Shown: positions 20,811 to 28,421 of the stretch, piece by piece
Position numbering within the stretch: position 1 is the stretch's first letter
Layout of the letters: each line of letters begins with the position of its first letter
IMG/VR virus record: IMGVR_UViG_3300031825_000379
Location: 1 to 28,676 of that record
Reading direction: 5' to 3' (one strand)
Source of the DNA: a virus
Length of the DNA stretch: 28,676 bases
Position numbers and translations under genes: made by a program
Notes under the pieces: generated by a model
Databases searched by the model: none
What the model was told of the DNA's origin: nothing
What the model saw: the letters and a program-made list of their open reading frames with translations, nothing else

Positions 20811-23188
20811 TGTACCCCGACAACCTCGCCCGCGCCCTCTCCGCGCAGCTCGACGCCGAACGGGCCATCGAAGCGTTGACCATGGCTGCGTTCGAAGCGT
20901 GGCTACCCCACGTGAAAGCCGCAGTCCTCCCTTCGCTCACCGCATCCGTCGAGCTTCCCCCAGACCCGGACCAGGTCCCCGCAACCGCCGGATGGTGGGA
21001 GCTGGCCCTCGACCAGGCGATCCTGTACGGCATCGGCCTGGTCTACGGCCACGAACTACTCGCGGTGCTCTCCGGTGCCGGCGCCGCAGCCGCATCCTTG
21101 GAGACCACCGACCCCGACGACGAACTGTCGAACACAGCGCTCGCGCGCCAGGCCCGCAAGATCGTGGCGTCCTCACTCGGGGTACCGACATCCGAGATCA
21201 CAGCGCTCGACCGCAGACTCGCGTCGCTCCCGTCGGTTCGTACCATCCAGGCGGAGTATCTCGCGCAGGTCCGCAACCGAATGGTGAACACCCCAGAGGC
21301 GGTGTTCCGCGACATCACAGTCCAACTCGACCAGGCGATCACCGCCGGCGAGGGACCGGACGCGCAACGCAGGAGGGTCCAGCAGTTCCTGTCCCCGACG
21401 ACGGGAGACTGGACAGGCCGGGCAATGACCGTGGCCCGGACAGAGTCAGCGGGCGCGATGTCGCACGCCACCATCGAAGCCGCTGCGCTGCGCAACGAGG
21501 TGCTCGGTGAGGAACTCGAGCAGACGTGGATCTGCACCCTCGACTCGAAGACACGCCGGTCGCATTGGGCCGCCGACGGTCAACGAGTCCCACTGGGAAG
21601 CACCTTCAGCATCGGCCGCGCACAGCTCCGCTTCCCCGGCGACCCGCGAGGCCCGGTGGAAGAGGTCGCCAACTGCAGGTGCCGGGTCGCGGTACTCGCC
21701 GTCGACGAACCCCTGCCGACCGAGCAGGACCGGCACACCGAACGTGGACCCGGGAACTCCACGGTGATCAACCGCGCCGGCTCACAACAGGACGAGATCG
21801 AACGACGCGCCGAGGAAGGAAACATCCGGGCACGTGAGGACCCTGCCGGACTCGGTCGGGTGGCATCCATCAACACGGAGGACGACATGGCAGACGACGA
21901 GACCACAGAGGACACGGCAGTAACCTTCCGGACGTTCACCGACGCGGTGATCGCCGTGCTCGGCACCCCGACCGACGACCGCCGCATCCTCGCCGCGGAC
22001 ATGGACTTCCGGTTCCGCGAGTTCCCCCTGCCGGTGATGTGGACCAAGCAGTCATCCGGCGGGCACTTCGACGCATACACAGTCGGGGTCATGGAGTCCG
22101 CCCGCGTCGACGGATCGCAGATACTCGCGTCCGGGTACCTGCTCAACACCGACGAGGCCGACGAAGCAGCCGATCAACTCGCACACAAGGTCACCGGACC
22201 CTCAGTGGACCTCGGCGACGCCGAATGGACCTACACGAACGAGGCCGGTGACGAGATCACCGAAGAGATGTGGGAGGACGCCTACGACTCAGGTGAGGAA
22301 CTCAAGGTCTACGAGACCATCACCTCGGCGAAGCTCCTCGGTGTCACCCTCGTAGCGACCCCCGCATTCGGGCAAACCACAATGCAGCTCGACGCCGAAC
22401 GAGTATCCAAGGACATCGCGGTCGTGGCCTCCCTGGTCGCCGCCGCTGCACGCCCGATCGACGAAACCTACGACGCCACGCTGTTCGCCGACCCCCAGCT
22501 CGACGGACCAACCCCGGTCACCTATGACGCGAAGACCGGCCGGATCTACGGGCACCTCGCCTGCTTCGGGCAGTGCCACGTCGGGATCACCGATCAGTGC
22601 GTCGTCGCGCCCCGATCAAAGACGGACTACGCGCACTTCCACACATCCCCTCCAGTGCTCACCACCGACGGCCGGCTACCGGTGGGTCGCCTGACCGTGG
22701 GCACCGGGCACGCCGGCCCGCGCCTCGGCGCCCGGCCAGCAGCGGAGCACTACGACAACACCGGCACGTGCTTCGCCCTCGTGCGGGTGGGGGAGGACGA
22801 GCACGGCATCTGGTTCTCCGGCATACCGCACCCCACCGCCACCGAGGAGCAGATCCGGGCCGGCCTGTCCGCACCGCTGTCCGGGGACTGGCGCACCATC
22901 GGCGGCAACCTCGAGCTGGTCGCCGCGCTCGCGGTGAACACACCCGGATTCCCCGTCCTGGTCGCCGGAGCATCCGACGAGAACGACCGCCCCCGCACCC
23001 TCGTCGCCTCGCTCGGGCCCCGCGCCGAGTCCAAGCGCAGCGGGCGAGTGGACCCGAAGCGTTTGGCGCAGGAAGTGGTCCGCGAGATGCGGGCCCAGGA
23101 CCGCCGCAACGAGCAGGCCCGCGCGGTGCTCGCAGCAGCAGAACGTCGCCGCGAAGCACGCGCGATCATCGAGAAGGCAGGAGTCTGA
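20810..23188 (+). CDS. MuF-like head morphogenesis protein fused to capsid maturation protease
   Basis: A 792-residue fusion. Residues 1-300: head-morphogenesis (SPP1 gp7/MuF) part, with VARTESAGAMSHATIEAA (208-225), then TLDSKTRRSHWAADGQ and EEVANCRCRVAVL (284-296). About 360-560: protease-like part, with HFDAYTVGVMESARVDGSQI, AHKVTGPSVDLG and KLLGVTLVATPAFGQT. About 590-740: a conserved actinophage head domain (YGHLACFGQCHVGI, HYDNTGTCFALVRVGEDEHG then IWFSGI, SGDWRTIGGNLELVAAL). A basic coiled coil ends it. An in-frame ATG at 21887 with GGAGGA four bases upstream could yield the protease separately. It starts on the last base of the portal stop. Confidence 0.85.
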   Translation: MYPDNLARALSAQLDAERAIEALTMAAFEAWLPHVKAAVLPSLTASVELPPDPDQVPATAGWWELALDQAILYGIGLVYGHELLAVLSGAGAAAASLETTDPDDELSNTALARQARKIVASSLGVPTSEITALDRRLASLPSVRTIQAEYLAQVRNRMVNTPEAVFRDITVQLDQAITAGEGPDAQRRRVQQFLSPTTGDWTGRAMTVARTESAGAMSHATIEAAALRNEVLGEELEQTWICTLDSKTRRSHWAADGQRVPLGSTFSIGRAQLRFPGDPRGPVEEVANCRCRVAVLAVDEPLPTEQDRHTERGPGNSTVINRAGSQQDEIERRAEEGNIRAREDPAGLGRVASINTEDDMADDETTEDTAVTFRTFTDAVIAVLGTPTDDRRILAADMDFRFREFPLPVMWTKQSSGGHFDAYTVGVMESARVDGSQILASGYLLNTDEADEAADQLAHKVTGPSVDLGDAEWTYTNEAGDEITEEMWEDAYDSGEELKVYETITSAKLLGVTLVATPAFGQTTMQLDAERVSKDIAVVASLVAAAARPIDETYDATLFADPQLDGPTPVTYDAKTGRIYGHLACFGQCHVGITDQCVVAPRSKTDYAHFHTSPPVLTTDGRLPVGRLTVGTGHAGPRLGARPAAEHYDNTGTCFALVRVGEDEHGIWFSGIPHPTATEEQIRAGLSAPLSGDWRTIGGNLELVAALAVNTPGFPVLVAGASDENDRPRTLVASLGPRAESKRSGRVDPKRLAQEVVREMRAQDRRNEQARAVLAAAERRREARAIIEKAGV

Positions 23189-23189
23189 C

Positions 23190-23381
23190 ATGGGATGCGG
23201 TTGCGGACGTCGAGCCGGATCGACACTCGCCGGCAGCAGCACGGCGACGTCGTACACATACAAGGTGACTTTGCCGTCCGGTGAGGAAGCCACCTACCTC
23301 ACCCCGCTCGAAGCGAAGCGGGAAGTCCGGCGCGCGGGTGGCGGCACCATCGTCCGCGTCGCCGACACACCAACCTCCTGA
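23190..23381 (+). CDS. Small MGCGCG-type head-region protein, 63 aa
   Basis: A 63-residue protein starting MGCGCGRRAG, then a small beta domain (TSYTYKVTLPSGEEATYLTP then LEAKREVRRAGGGTIVRV). Proteins with this CGC start and a two-strand body are common between protease and capsid genes of actinophages. Function is unknown; it may be a minor head component. It follows the fusion gene by one base and is the last gene before a strong terminator. Confidence 0.75.
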   Translation: MGCGCGRRAGSTLAGSSTATSYTYKVTLPSGEEATYLTPLEAKREVRRAGGGTIVRVADTPTS

Positions 23382-23397
23382 CCCCGCTGCAGCAGCG

Positions 23398-23433
23398 AAC
23401 GGCCTCGGCACCCTCTCGGTGTCGGGCCGTTTT
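23398..23433 (+). terminator. Rho-independent terminator between protease and capsid blocks
   Basis: AACGGCC (23398-23404), a single bulged T, then CGGCACC (23406-23412) pair with GGTGTCG and GGCCGTT (23418-23431) around a 5-base loop, 14 pairs including one G-U. The 3' arm runs into TTTT (23430-23433). It is followed without a gap by promoter-like element B. Confidence 0.8.
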
Positions 23434-23453
23434 GCACGGTCCGTCTCTACTCT
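23433..23453 (+). promoter_or_regulatory. Late promoter-like element, copy B
   Basis: TGCAC-N4-CGTC-N2-TACTCT, starting on the last T of the terminator at 23398-23433. This placement implies it begins a fresh transcript for the capsid gene. The predicted leader (about 23460-23543) holds a hairpin, CCAG-ac-AACAG with CTGTT-CTGG (23460-23484), and a normal ribosome site. Confidence 0.65.
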
Positions 23454-23543
23454 CCCGAACCAGACAACAGGAGTCCTGTTCTGGCTGTGGGCCGGGGACC
23501 TCCAACGTCACGACTGATACAGGAAACGAGACGAGGAGTCCCC

Positions 23544-25286
23544 ATGGACCCGTTCGAACTGCCCGAGGAGATGCCAACCGACCTCGCAGGTCTGGCGGAG
23601 CTTCGCGCCCAGGCAGAGGCGTCGTTCAACGAACTGCGCGAGATCGTCAACAGCGGCGAGGACCTGACCGAAGAGCAGCTCGAGCAGCTGCGCTCCCTCG
23701 CACGGGACATCTCCACCATCGACACCGCCACCCAGGAGGCGGAGCAGGCCGAGGCCGAGCGCCGCGCCGAGGTCAACGACCTCATCTCGCAGGTCTCCGG
23801 GCAATCCGCCGAGAGCGACGAAGACAGCGACGACGGCGAGACCGACGAGACTGGAGACAACACCGGCGAGAACGTCGAGGGTGCCGACGAAGTGTCGCAG
23901 GACGACGTCGACGCCGTCGTCACCGAAGCCGAAACGACCGCAGCCGAGGCCGCCGAATCCGTCGCCGCATCCGGCCGCCGCCGCACCAACTTCTCCGGCG
24001 CCGGCAACGGTCGCAAGACCAAGATCCCCGCGCCGAAGAAGCCGGACATCGGCTGGCGCATGGACTCCAACGTGTTCGGCTTCAAGCCCGGAAAGGTCGG
24101 CTTCGCCGATCTCGCCGAAGCCGTCGAATCGGTCCGTCCCGGCAGCCGGGTACGCGCAGGCCGACCCGTCCGCGGCGGATTCACCGGCCAGACCCTCGGC
24201 CGCCTCGACCGCGACATGCCGCTCGTGGAAACCAGCCACGAACTCGTTGCCGCGATCGAGAAGGCCACCAACGAGAAGACACTGCCCGGCGGATCACTGA
24301 CCGCAGCCGGCGGCTGGTGCGCGCCGTCCGAGCAGCTCTACGACTTCTGCGAGGTCCCCCAAGCCACCGATCTGGTGTCCCTGCCGGAAATCGCCATCCG
24401 CCGAGGTGGTGTGCGCTGGCCCGTCGAACCGGACCTGTCCGCGATCTTCGACTCGTTCCAGTTCTTCTTCACCGAACCGCAGCTCGAAGCAGTCGACGTC
24501 GACGGCAACCCCACCGCCATCAAGGAATGCGTCGAGGTCCCGTGCCCCGACGAGTTCGAGGAACTGCGCCTCAACGCAGTCGGCTACTGCGTCGAAGCCG
24601 GAATCCTGCAGAACCAGGGCTGGCCGGAGCTGATCGAGTGGTTCATGCGCTCGCTCACTCAGGAGCACTTCCGGGCCCTGTCCAAGCGCACGGTCACCGA
24701 CATGGTCACCGGGTCCACGCCGCTGACCATCCCCGTCGATGCGCAGATCGCTGCCGGATCGTCGATTCTCAACAGCCTCGCGCTGATGGCGACGAACTTG
24801 CGTCTCGATCGTGGCCTGGGCCGTACCGCCACCATCGAAGGTGTCGCGCCGTCGTGGTTGCACGAGGTCATCCGCGCCGACCTGGCAAACCAGCAGGGCA
24901 CGGACACCAAGGCTGTCACCGACACGCAGATCAACAGCTGGCTGGCGGCCCGTAACATCGCCCTCCAGTTCGTCGGTGACTGGCAGACCCGCGGCGCCGG
25001 CCTGCCGGGCAACCTGCAGACAGTCGTCTATCCCGGCACCGTCGACGTCCTGCTCTACCCGGCAGGCACCTGGTTCCGGTCGCTGTCGAACGTGATCGAG
25101 CTGGGCGTGATGTACCCGAAGGAACAGCTCCAGGTGAACCGGTACACGCGCTTCTTCATCGAGGACGCGATCGCCGTCGGTAAGCGCTGCAACCAGTCAC
25201 TGAACGTGACCATCCCGATCTGCCCGTCCGGGGCTATCGGGGCACGTCAGACGGTTGCGTGCAACACCCCGGAAGTCACGCCCTAA
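23544..25286 (+). CDS. Major capsid protein with fused N-terminal scaffold domain
   Basis: A 580-residue protein. Residues 1-150 are an acidic, helical, coiled-coil delta/scaffold region (ELREIVNSGEDLTEEQLEQL; long runs of D, E and A), ending in a basic linker (ASGRRRTNFSGAGNGRKTK). From about 165 on it reads as an HK97-fold shell protein, with ETSHELVAAIEKATNEKTL, GGWCAPSEQLYDFCEVP, LPEIAIRRGGVRWPVEPDLS, VGYCVEAGILQN and FIEDAIAVGKRCNQSLNV. The scaffold part is probably removed by the protease encoded upstream. The ATG at 23544 has GAGGAG six bases upstream. It is followed by two hairpins. Confidence 0.88.
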   Translation: MDPFELPEEMPTDLAGLAELRAQAEASFNELREIVNSGEDLTEEQLEQLRSLARDISTIDTATQEAEQAEAERRAEVNDLISQVSGQSAESDEDSDDGETDETGDNTGENVEGADEVSQDDVDAVVTEAETTAAEAAESVAASGRRRTNFSGAGNGRKTKIPAPKKPDIGWRMDSNVFGFKPGKVGFADLAEAVESVRPGSRVRAGRPVRGGFTGQTLGRLDRDMPLVETSHELVAAIEKATNEKTLPGGSLTAAGGWCAPSEQLYDFCEVPQATDLVSLPEIAIRRGGVRWPVEPDLSAIFDSFQFFFTEPQLEAVDVDGNPTAIKECVEVPCPDEFEELRLNAVGYCVEAGILQNQGWPELIEWFMRSLTQEHFRALSKRTVTDMVTGSTPLTIPVDAQIAAGSSILNSLALMATNLRLDRGLGRTATIEGVAPSWLHEVIRADLANQQGTDTKAVTDTQINSWLAARNIALQFVGDWQTRGAGLPGNLQTVVYPGTVDVLLYPAGTWFRSLSNVIELGVMYPKEQLQVNRYTRFFIEDAIAVGKRCNQSLNVTIPICPSGAIGARQTVACNTPEVTP

Positions 25287-25294
25287 TCGGACTA

Positions 25295-25324
25295 CCCCGG
25301 GACGTCCCCTCGGGGCGTCCGGGG
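25295..25324 (+). terminator. Strong hairpin after the capsid gene (first)
   Basis: CCCCGG (25295-25300) and ACG (25302-25304) pair with CGT (25316-25318) and CCGGGG (25319-25324), and an inner CCC/GGG closes a CTCG tetraloop. Twelve pairs with two single-base bulges, eight bases after the stop. No T tract follows, so it may slow or process transcripts rather than end them. Confidence 0.55.
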
Positions 25325-25332
25325 TTGTGACT

Positions 25333-25374
25333 CGGAACGGGTGCGGCACGTGAGGCCGTCCCGCACCCGTTCCG
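25333..25374 (+). terminator. Strong hairpin after the capsid gene (second)
   Basis: CGGAACGGGTGCGG (25333-25346) is perfectly complementary to CCGCACCCGTTCCG (25361-25374), a 14-base stem around 14 loop bases. No T tract follows. Together with the preceding hairpin it could stabilise the capsid messenger and reduce read-through, giving more capsid than downstream protein. Confidence 0.55.
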
Positions 25375-25405
25375 GGAACCACCCGAACCTCACCAGGAGC
25401 CAGCT

Positions 25406-26182
25406 GTGACTGCACCGACCACCCTTCTCCCCGTCGACTACGACGCGCCTCCGGTCAACCCCATCGGGGTCGGGCTGTTCTCGGCGGCGAACCTGATCGA
25501 CTCCACGGGCCCGTCCCGGATCCTGCACGGGGTCGAAATCCGGCCGCGCAACTGTGCGACCGGCTGGGGCACCTGGGACGCCGATCCCTGTAAGGACCCC
25601 GAGCCCGGCACACTCAAGTCCGGTGACCGCCCCGTCGCCGGAGACCCGTTCGACGCCCTGGTCGTGTGGGGCTACGACGAGTGCGGCCCGCTGGAGGACT
25701 TCACCGAGTACGAGGCCCGCGCACTACAGAACGCCCGGCTGCACGAGCAGGCCCTCGCCGAGGCGCACTTCGGGGCGCGACTCGACGCCGACACCACCAC
25801 CCCAACCGCCGTCGCCGACCTGGTGGCCGCGGTGGCCGAGCTGGAGACAGAACTCGCCGCCTCCGCCGGGTTCTACGGCACGATCCACGCCTCGACCCGC
25901 TTCGCTGCGTACGCCGCGCAGGCCAACCTGATCGTCCGGTCCTCCGGATCTCCGGTCCTGCGCACCCCGCTCGGTCACACGTGGGTGTTCGGCGGGGGAT
26001 ACGACGACACCCTCGGCACCAAGATCGTCGCGACCGGTCCGGTGACCGTCTGGCGTGATGCATACACCACGCGTTCCACGCTCGACGAGCGGCACAACAT
26101 CAAGGCTGCCATCGCCGAACGCGCCGTCGTCGTCGGCTACGAGTGCCTGGTCGCCTCGGTCGACGTCACCCCGACCCCGTAG
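25406..26182 (+). CDS. Putative head structural protein, 258 aa
   Basis: Not matched to a named family. A 258-residue protein directly after the capsid gene, with GVGLFSAANLIDSTGPSRIL, a cysteine-bearing loop (RNCATGWGTWDADPCKD), a helix pair (RALQNARLHEQALAEAHFGA, VADLVAAVAELETELAA) and then beta-rich text (STRFAAYAAQANLIVRSS; LGHTWVFGGGYDDTLGTKIV). Position and size suggest a capsid-associated or head-completion protein. GTG start with AGGAG eight bases upstream. Confidence 0.72.
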   Translation: MTAPTTLLPVDYDAPPVNPIGVGLFSAANLIDSTGPSRILHGVEIRPRNCATGWGTWDADPCKDPEPGTLKSGDRPVAGDPFDALVVWGYDECGPLEDFTEYEARALQNARLHEQALAEAHFGARLDADTTTPTAVADLVAAVAELETELAASAGFYGTIHASTRFAAYAAQANLIVRSSGSPVLRTPLGHTWVFGGGYDDTLGTKIVATGPVTVWRDAYTTRSTLDERHNIKAAIAERAVVVGYECLVASVDVTPTP

Positions 26183-26193
26183 AAGGGACTGTC

Positions 26194-26562
26194 ATGCCTG
26201 CCGGAGTGGAAGTCATCGTCGAGGACGGCTTCGCGACCGTCACCCCCGAACCCGCCGAGCGCGGCCGGGTGCTGACCGCGCTGCTCGCTGCCGTCGACGA
26301 GCCCTCACAGATCCGCACCGACACGTCTGGGCGGCGCCGCGCGTATGTCGTGTTGGAGCAGGACGCTCGCAGGGCGGGTCTGCTCGATCAGCGGAAGCCT
26401 GCCGTGAAGAAGATGGCGGCGAAGAAAGCGGCGCCAAGGAAGGCCACGGAGAGGCCCGACGATGTGGGGAAGGCGGACACCAGTGAGGTGGACACGGACA
26501 CGGAGGCGGACGCAGCGCTGACCGACCCGCCGAACCTGCCGTCTACTCCGGTACAGCAGTAG
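26194..26562 (+). CDS. Putative head-tail region protein, 122 aa
   Basis: Not recognised. The N-terminal 70 residues are a small beta/alpha domain (MPAGVEVIVEDGFATVTPEP, RVLTALLAAVDEPSQIRTDT, AYVVLEQDARRAGLLD). The C-terminal 50 residues are low complexity: lysine/alanine-rich (VKKMAAKKAAPRKATERP), then acidic and proline-rich. A ribosome site GAAGGGA precedes the ATG. It may be a connector or capsid-decorating protein, but this is from position only. Confidence 0.65.
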   Translation: MPAGVEVIVEDGFATVTPEPAERGRVLTALLAAVDEPSQIRTDTSGRRRAYVVLEQDARRAGLLDQRKPAVKKMAAKKAAPRKATERPDDVGKADTSEVDTDTEADAALTDPPNLPSTPVQQ

Positions 26563-26577
26563 TCCAGGCAGTAGCCG

Positions 26578-26853
26578 ATGTTCGGGATCACCGCACAACA
26601 CCTGTCCCAGCCGACCACGATCCTTGGCCTGCTGATCGTGCTGATCATCATCGGCGGCCTCGTCCCGAGGTGGCTCTACACCTCCGTTCTGAAGATCAAG
26701 GACGACGTCATACGGGATCTGCGCGAAACCAATCGCGAGCAGGCCCGGCATATCGACCGGCTCATCACCGGCACATCCACGGGTGTGCGCGTGGCGGAGT
26801 CGATCCACGAAACCGTGCTCGAGGCAGACACAACTCAGGCGGGTGACAGGTGA
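26578..26853 (+). CDS. Single-span membrane protein with cytoplasmic coil (holin-like?)
   Basis: A 91-residue protein with one strong membrane segment near the N-terminus (TILGLLIVLIIIGGLVPRWL) and a charged helical tail (IKDDVIRDLRETNREQARHI). This form is seen in some actinophage holin-like proteins. It is the first of three small genes placed between head and major tail genes. The lytic role is a guess; no endolysin is in the window. Confidence 0.65.
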   Translation: MFGITAQHLSQPTTILGLLIVLIIIGGLVPRWLYTSVLKIKDDVIRDLRETNREQARHIDRLITGTSTGVRVAESIHETVLEADTTQAGDR

Positions 26854-27044
26854 TGTGGGGGTGGGCGGGACGGGTCAAGCAAGCCAGGATCGAACGCGCC
26901 GAAGCGGCCCGGGAACTGGAAGAGACACGCCGTCACGGCAGGGAAGTGGTCGATCCTCTCGTCGACCGAGCCGAGGCAGTCATCCGGCGTAACCACTTCG
27001 GCGAGGCAATCGAGAACGCCATGGGCAAGAGGAGACACGCATGA
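26853..27044 (+). CDS. Small charged helical protein, 63 aa
   Basis: A 63-residue, mostly helical, very basic and acidic protein (RVKQARIERAEAARELEETR, VDRAEAVIRRNHFGEAIENA). The ATG at 26853 shares a base with the previous stop (TGATG); a GTG at 26850 would add one residue. The stop overlaps the next start. It probably works with its two membrane neighbours, to which it is tightly coupled. Confidence 0.62.
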   Translation: MWGWAGRVKQARIERAEAARELEETRRHGREVVDPLVDRAEAVIRRNHFGEAIENAMGKRRHA

Positions 27045-27415
27045 TCAACGCGGCGCTCGCTGTCGCTGCCGCACTCGGTGGGCTCGTCATCCTGATCTTC
27101 CCTGCGGAGACAGAGGCGAAGATCTTGATCTTCACCATGACCGTCTTGGCGTGGACGTTCGTCGTCACGTACGCGCTGCGCTCACCGTGGCGATCAACGC
27201 AGGCCGGCCGGTCCGTGATGGCGACGACCATGTCGATTGCGCTGATCGGTACACAGCTCGCATCGGTGTGGTGGTTCGGCGACTACCCGGGTCGGTCCGA
27301 GGTCCGCTCGATGGTGATCCTCGCGCTGGTGCTGACGCTGCTGCATCGGCTGCTGGTGCTGCGGCGCATTCAGCACGCTGACGCAGACGACGGACCGGAT
27401 TCCACCGCCCTCTGA
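27041..27415 (+). CDS. Multi-span membrane protein, putative holin
   Basis: A 124-residue protein with about four membrane helices (INAALAVAAALGGLVILIF; ILIFTMTVLAWTFVVTYAL; MATTMSIALIGTQLASVWWF; VRSMVILALVLTLLHRLLVL). The markers ALRSPWRSTQAGRSVM and DYPGRSEVRSMV recur in actinophage membrane proteins that are often annotated as putative holins. A lysis role is not proven, as it lies far from any lysin visible here. ATGA overlap with the 63-aa gene. Confidence 0.68.
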   Translation: MINAALAVAAALGGLVILIFPAETEAKILIFTMTVLAWTFVVTYALRSPWRSTQAGRSVMATTMSIALIGTQLASVWWFGDYPGRSEVRSMVILALVLTLLHRLLVLRRIQHADADDGPDSTAL

Positions 27416-27417
27416 CG

Positions 27418-27438
27418 TGCACGCCTCGTCGCTACTGT
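27418..27438 (+). promoter_or_regulatory. Late promoter-like element, copy C
   Basis: TGCAC-N4-CGTC-N2-TACTGT, two bases after the stop of the holin-like gene. Predicted start point near 27445, giving about 45 bases of leader before the major tail protein, which has its own ribosome site. Confidence 0.6.
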
Positions 27439-27489
27439 GTCGACCGACGGCCTCACCGTTTCTGTCCCACGTACCTGAAGGAGCCCGTC

Positions 27490-28305
27490 GTGGCAGTGTT
27501 TCCGGTCGTCAAAGGCACACGCCTGAGGGCGACGAAGGTCAACTCGTGTGGTCTCCCGGTGTCCGGCAACGCGAACTATGCGGTGACGGAAGGCTGGGTG
27601 TCCCTCGCAATCTCGCCCGTGATGCAGGAGGCGGAGGAGCTGGAGCAGCGCAACGCGGAAGGCCGCGTCTGCGTCGCCGAGCGCACCCCGCCCGAGCGGA
27701 AGTACTACAACCTCACGCTGACGCTGTGCCAGGTGAACACCTGCCTGATCTCGCTGTTCAACGGCTGGGAGCAGGAACTCGACTGGGACGGCAACGCCGT
27801 CGGTCTGCGTGACCAGCGCAAGGTCGAGTCCGACTACGGTGTGGCCCTCGAAGTCTGGGCCGGTGGCAAGGCCGGGAACGACTGCCCGACGCCCGAGGAC
27901 GACTCGATCTTCTCCGGTGCCGGCACCGGTAAGTCCTACGGTTACTTCCTCACGTTCGGTACCGAGTTCACCCTCGGTGACATCGAGATCGCGGCGTCGG
28001 TCGCGAACTTCACGCTCACCGGCATCACGTTCGCCGGTCCGCAGTGGGGTCGTGGCCCGTGGAACGTGGTCGCCATCGATGCTGCGAATACGCCCGGTCG
28101 TTTGCTCGCCCCGGTCACCGATGAGCAGCATCTGGTTATTCAGCGCACGCCGATCGCGCCGCCGGAGCCGACTCCGGGTGAGGAATGCTGCCCGCTGGAC
28201 ATTGCGGGTGTGTTCGAGGCTCCGGACTACTACTTTGGTGGTCCGGCCTCCGAGCCCGCGGCGGACGTTGCTCCTCCGCAGGCTGCGTGCGTGCTCACCC
28301 CTTAG
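27490..28305 (+). CDS. Major tail protein (tail tube)
   Basis: A 271-residue protein resembling actinophage tail-tube subunits: VKGTRLRATKVNSCGLPVSG at the start, VTEGWVSLAISPVMQEAEEL, then NAEGRVCVAERTPPERKYYN, LCQVNTCLISLFNGW and LRDQRKVESDYGVALEVWAG, all in the expected order for this family. The end is proline/glycine-rich and disordered. GTG start with AAGGAG upstream. A single tube type suggests a long non-contractile tail. No tail-assembly chaperone follows in the window. Confidence 0.82.
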   Translation: MAVFPVVKGTRLRATKVNSCGLPVSGNANYAVTEGWVSLAISPVMQEAEELEQRNAEGRVCVAERTPPERKYYNLTLTLCQVNTCLISLFNGWEQELDWDGNAVGLRDQRKVESDYGVALEVWAGGKAGNDCPTPEDDSIFSGAGTGKSYGYFLTFGTEFTLGDIEIAASVANFTLTGITFAGPQWGRGPWNVVAIDAANTPGRLLAPVTDEQHLVIQRTPIAPPEPTPGEECCPLDIAGVFEAPDYYFGGPASEPAADVAPPQAACVLTP

Positions 28306-28312
28306 GTCCCTT

Positions 28313-28343
28313 GCTGCCGGGTGGGTCGTTCCTGCCCGGCAGC
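28313..28343 (+). terminator. Hairpin after the major tail protein
   Basis: GCTGCCGGG (28313-28321) and CCCGGCAGC (28335-28343) are perfect 9-base complements with a 13-base loop, eight bases after the tail-protein stop. The following bases are GC-rich rather than T-rich, so it resembles the actinobacterial T-less terminators. It would limit read-through after a highly expressed gene. Confidence 0.6.
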
Positions 28344-28421
28344 GGGGCCATCCCCTGATATAGGTCCTCCGGGGGAGGGTCATGCAGGGCTGCGAGGAGG
28401 ACATCGTGAGAGGAAGCTGCC

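Noticed and set aside
23432-24955. 507-aa open frame across the capsid gene
   Set aside because: Very arginine-rich shadow of the capsid frame. No ribosome site or family resemblance.
28306-28421. Tail-assembly chaperone genes with a programmed frameshift after the tail tube
   Set aside because: No overlapping frames or slippery site are seen. The gap holds only a hairpin and the ribosome site of the next gene.
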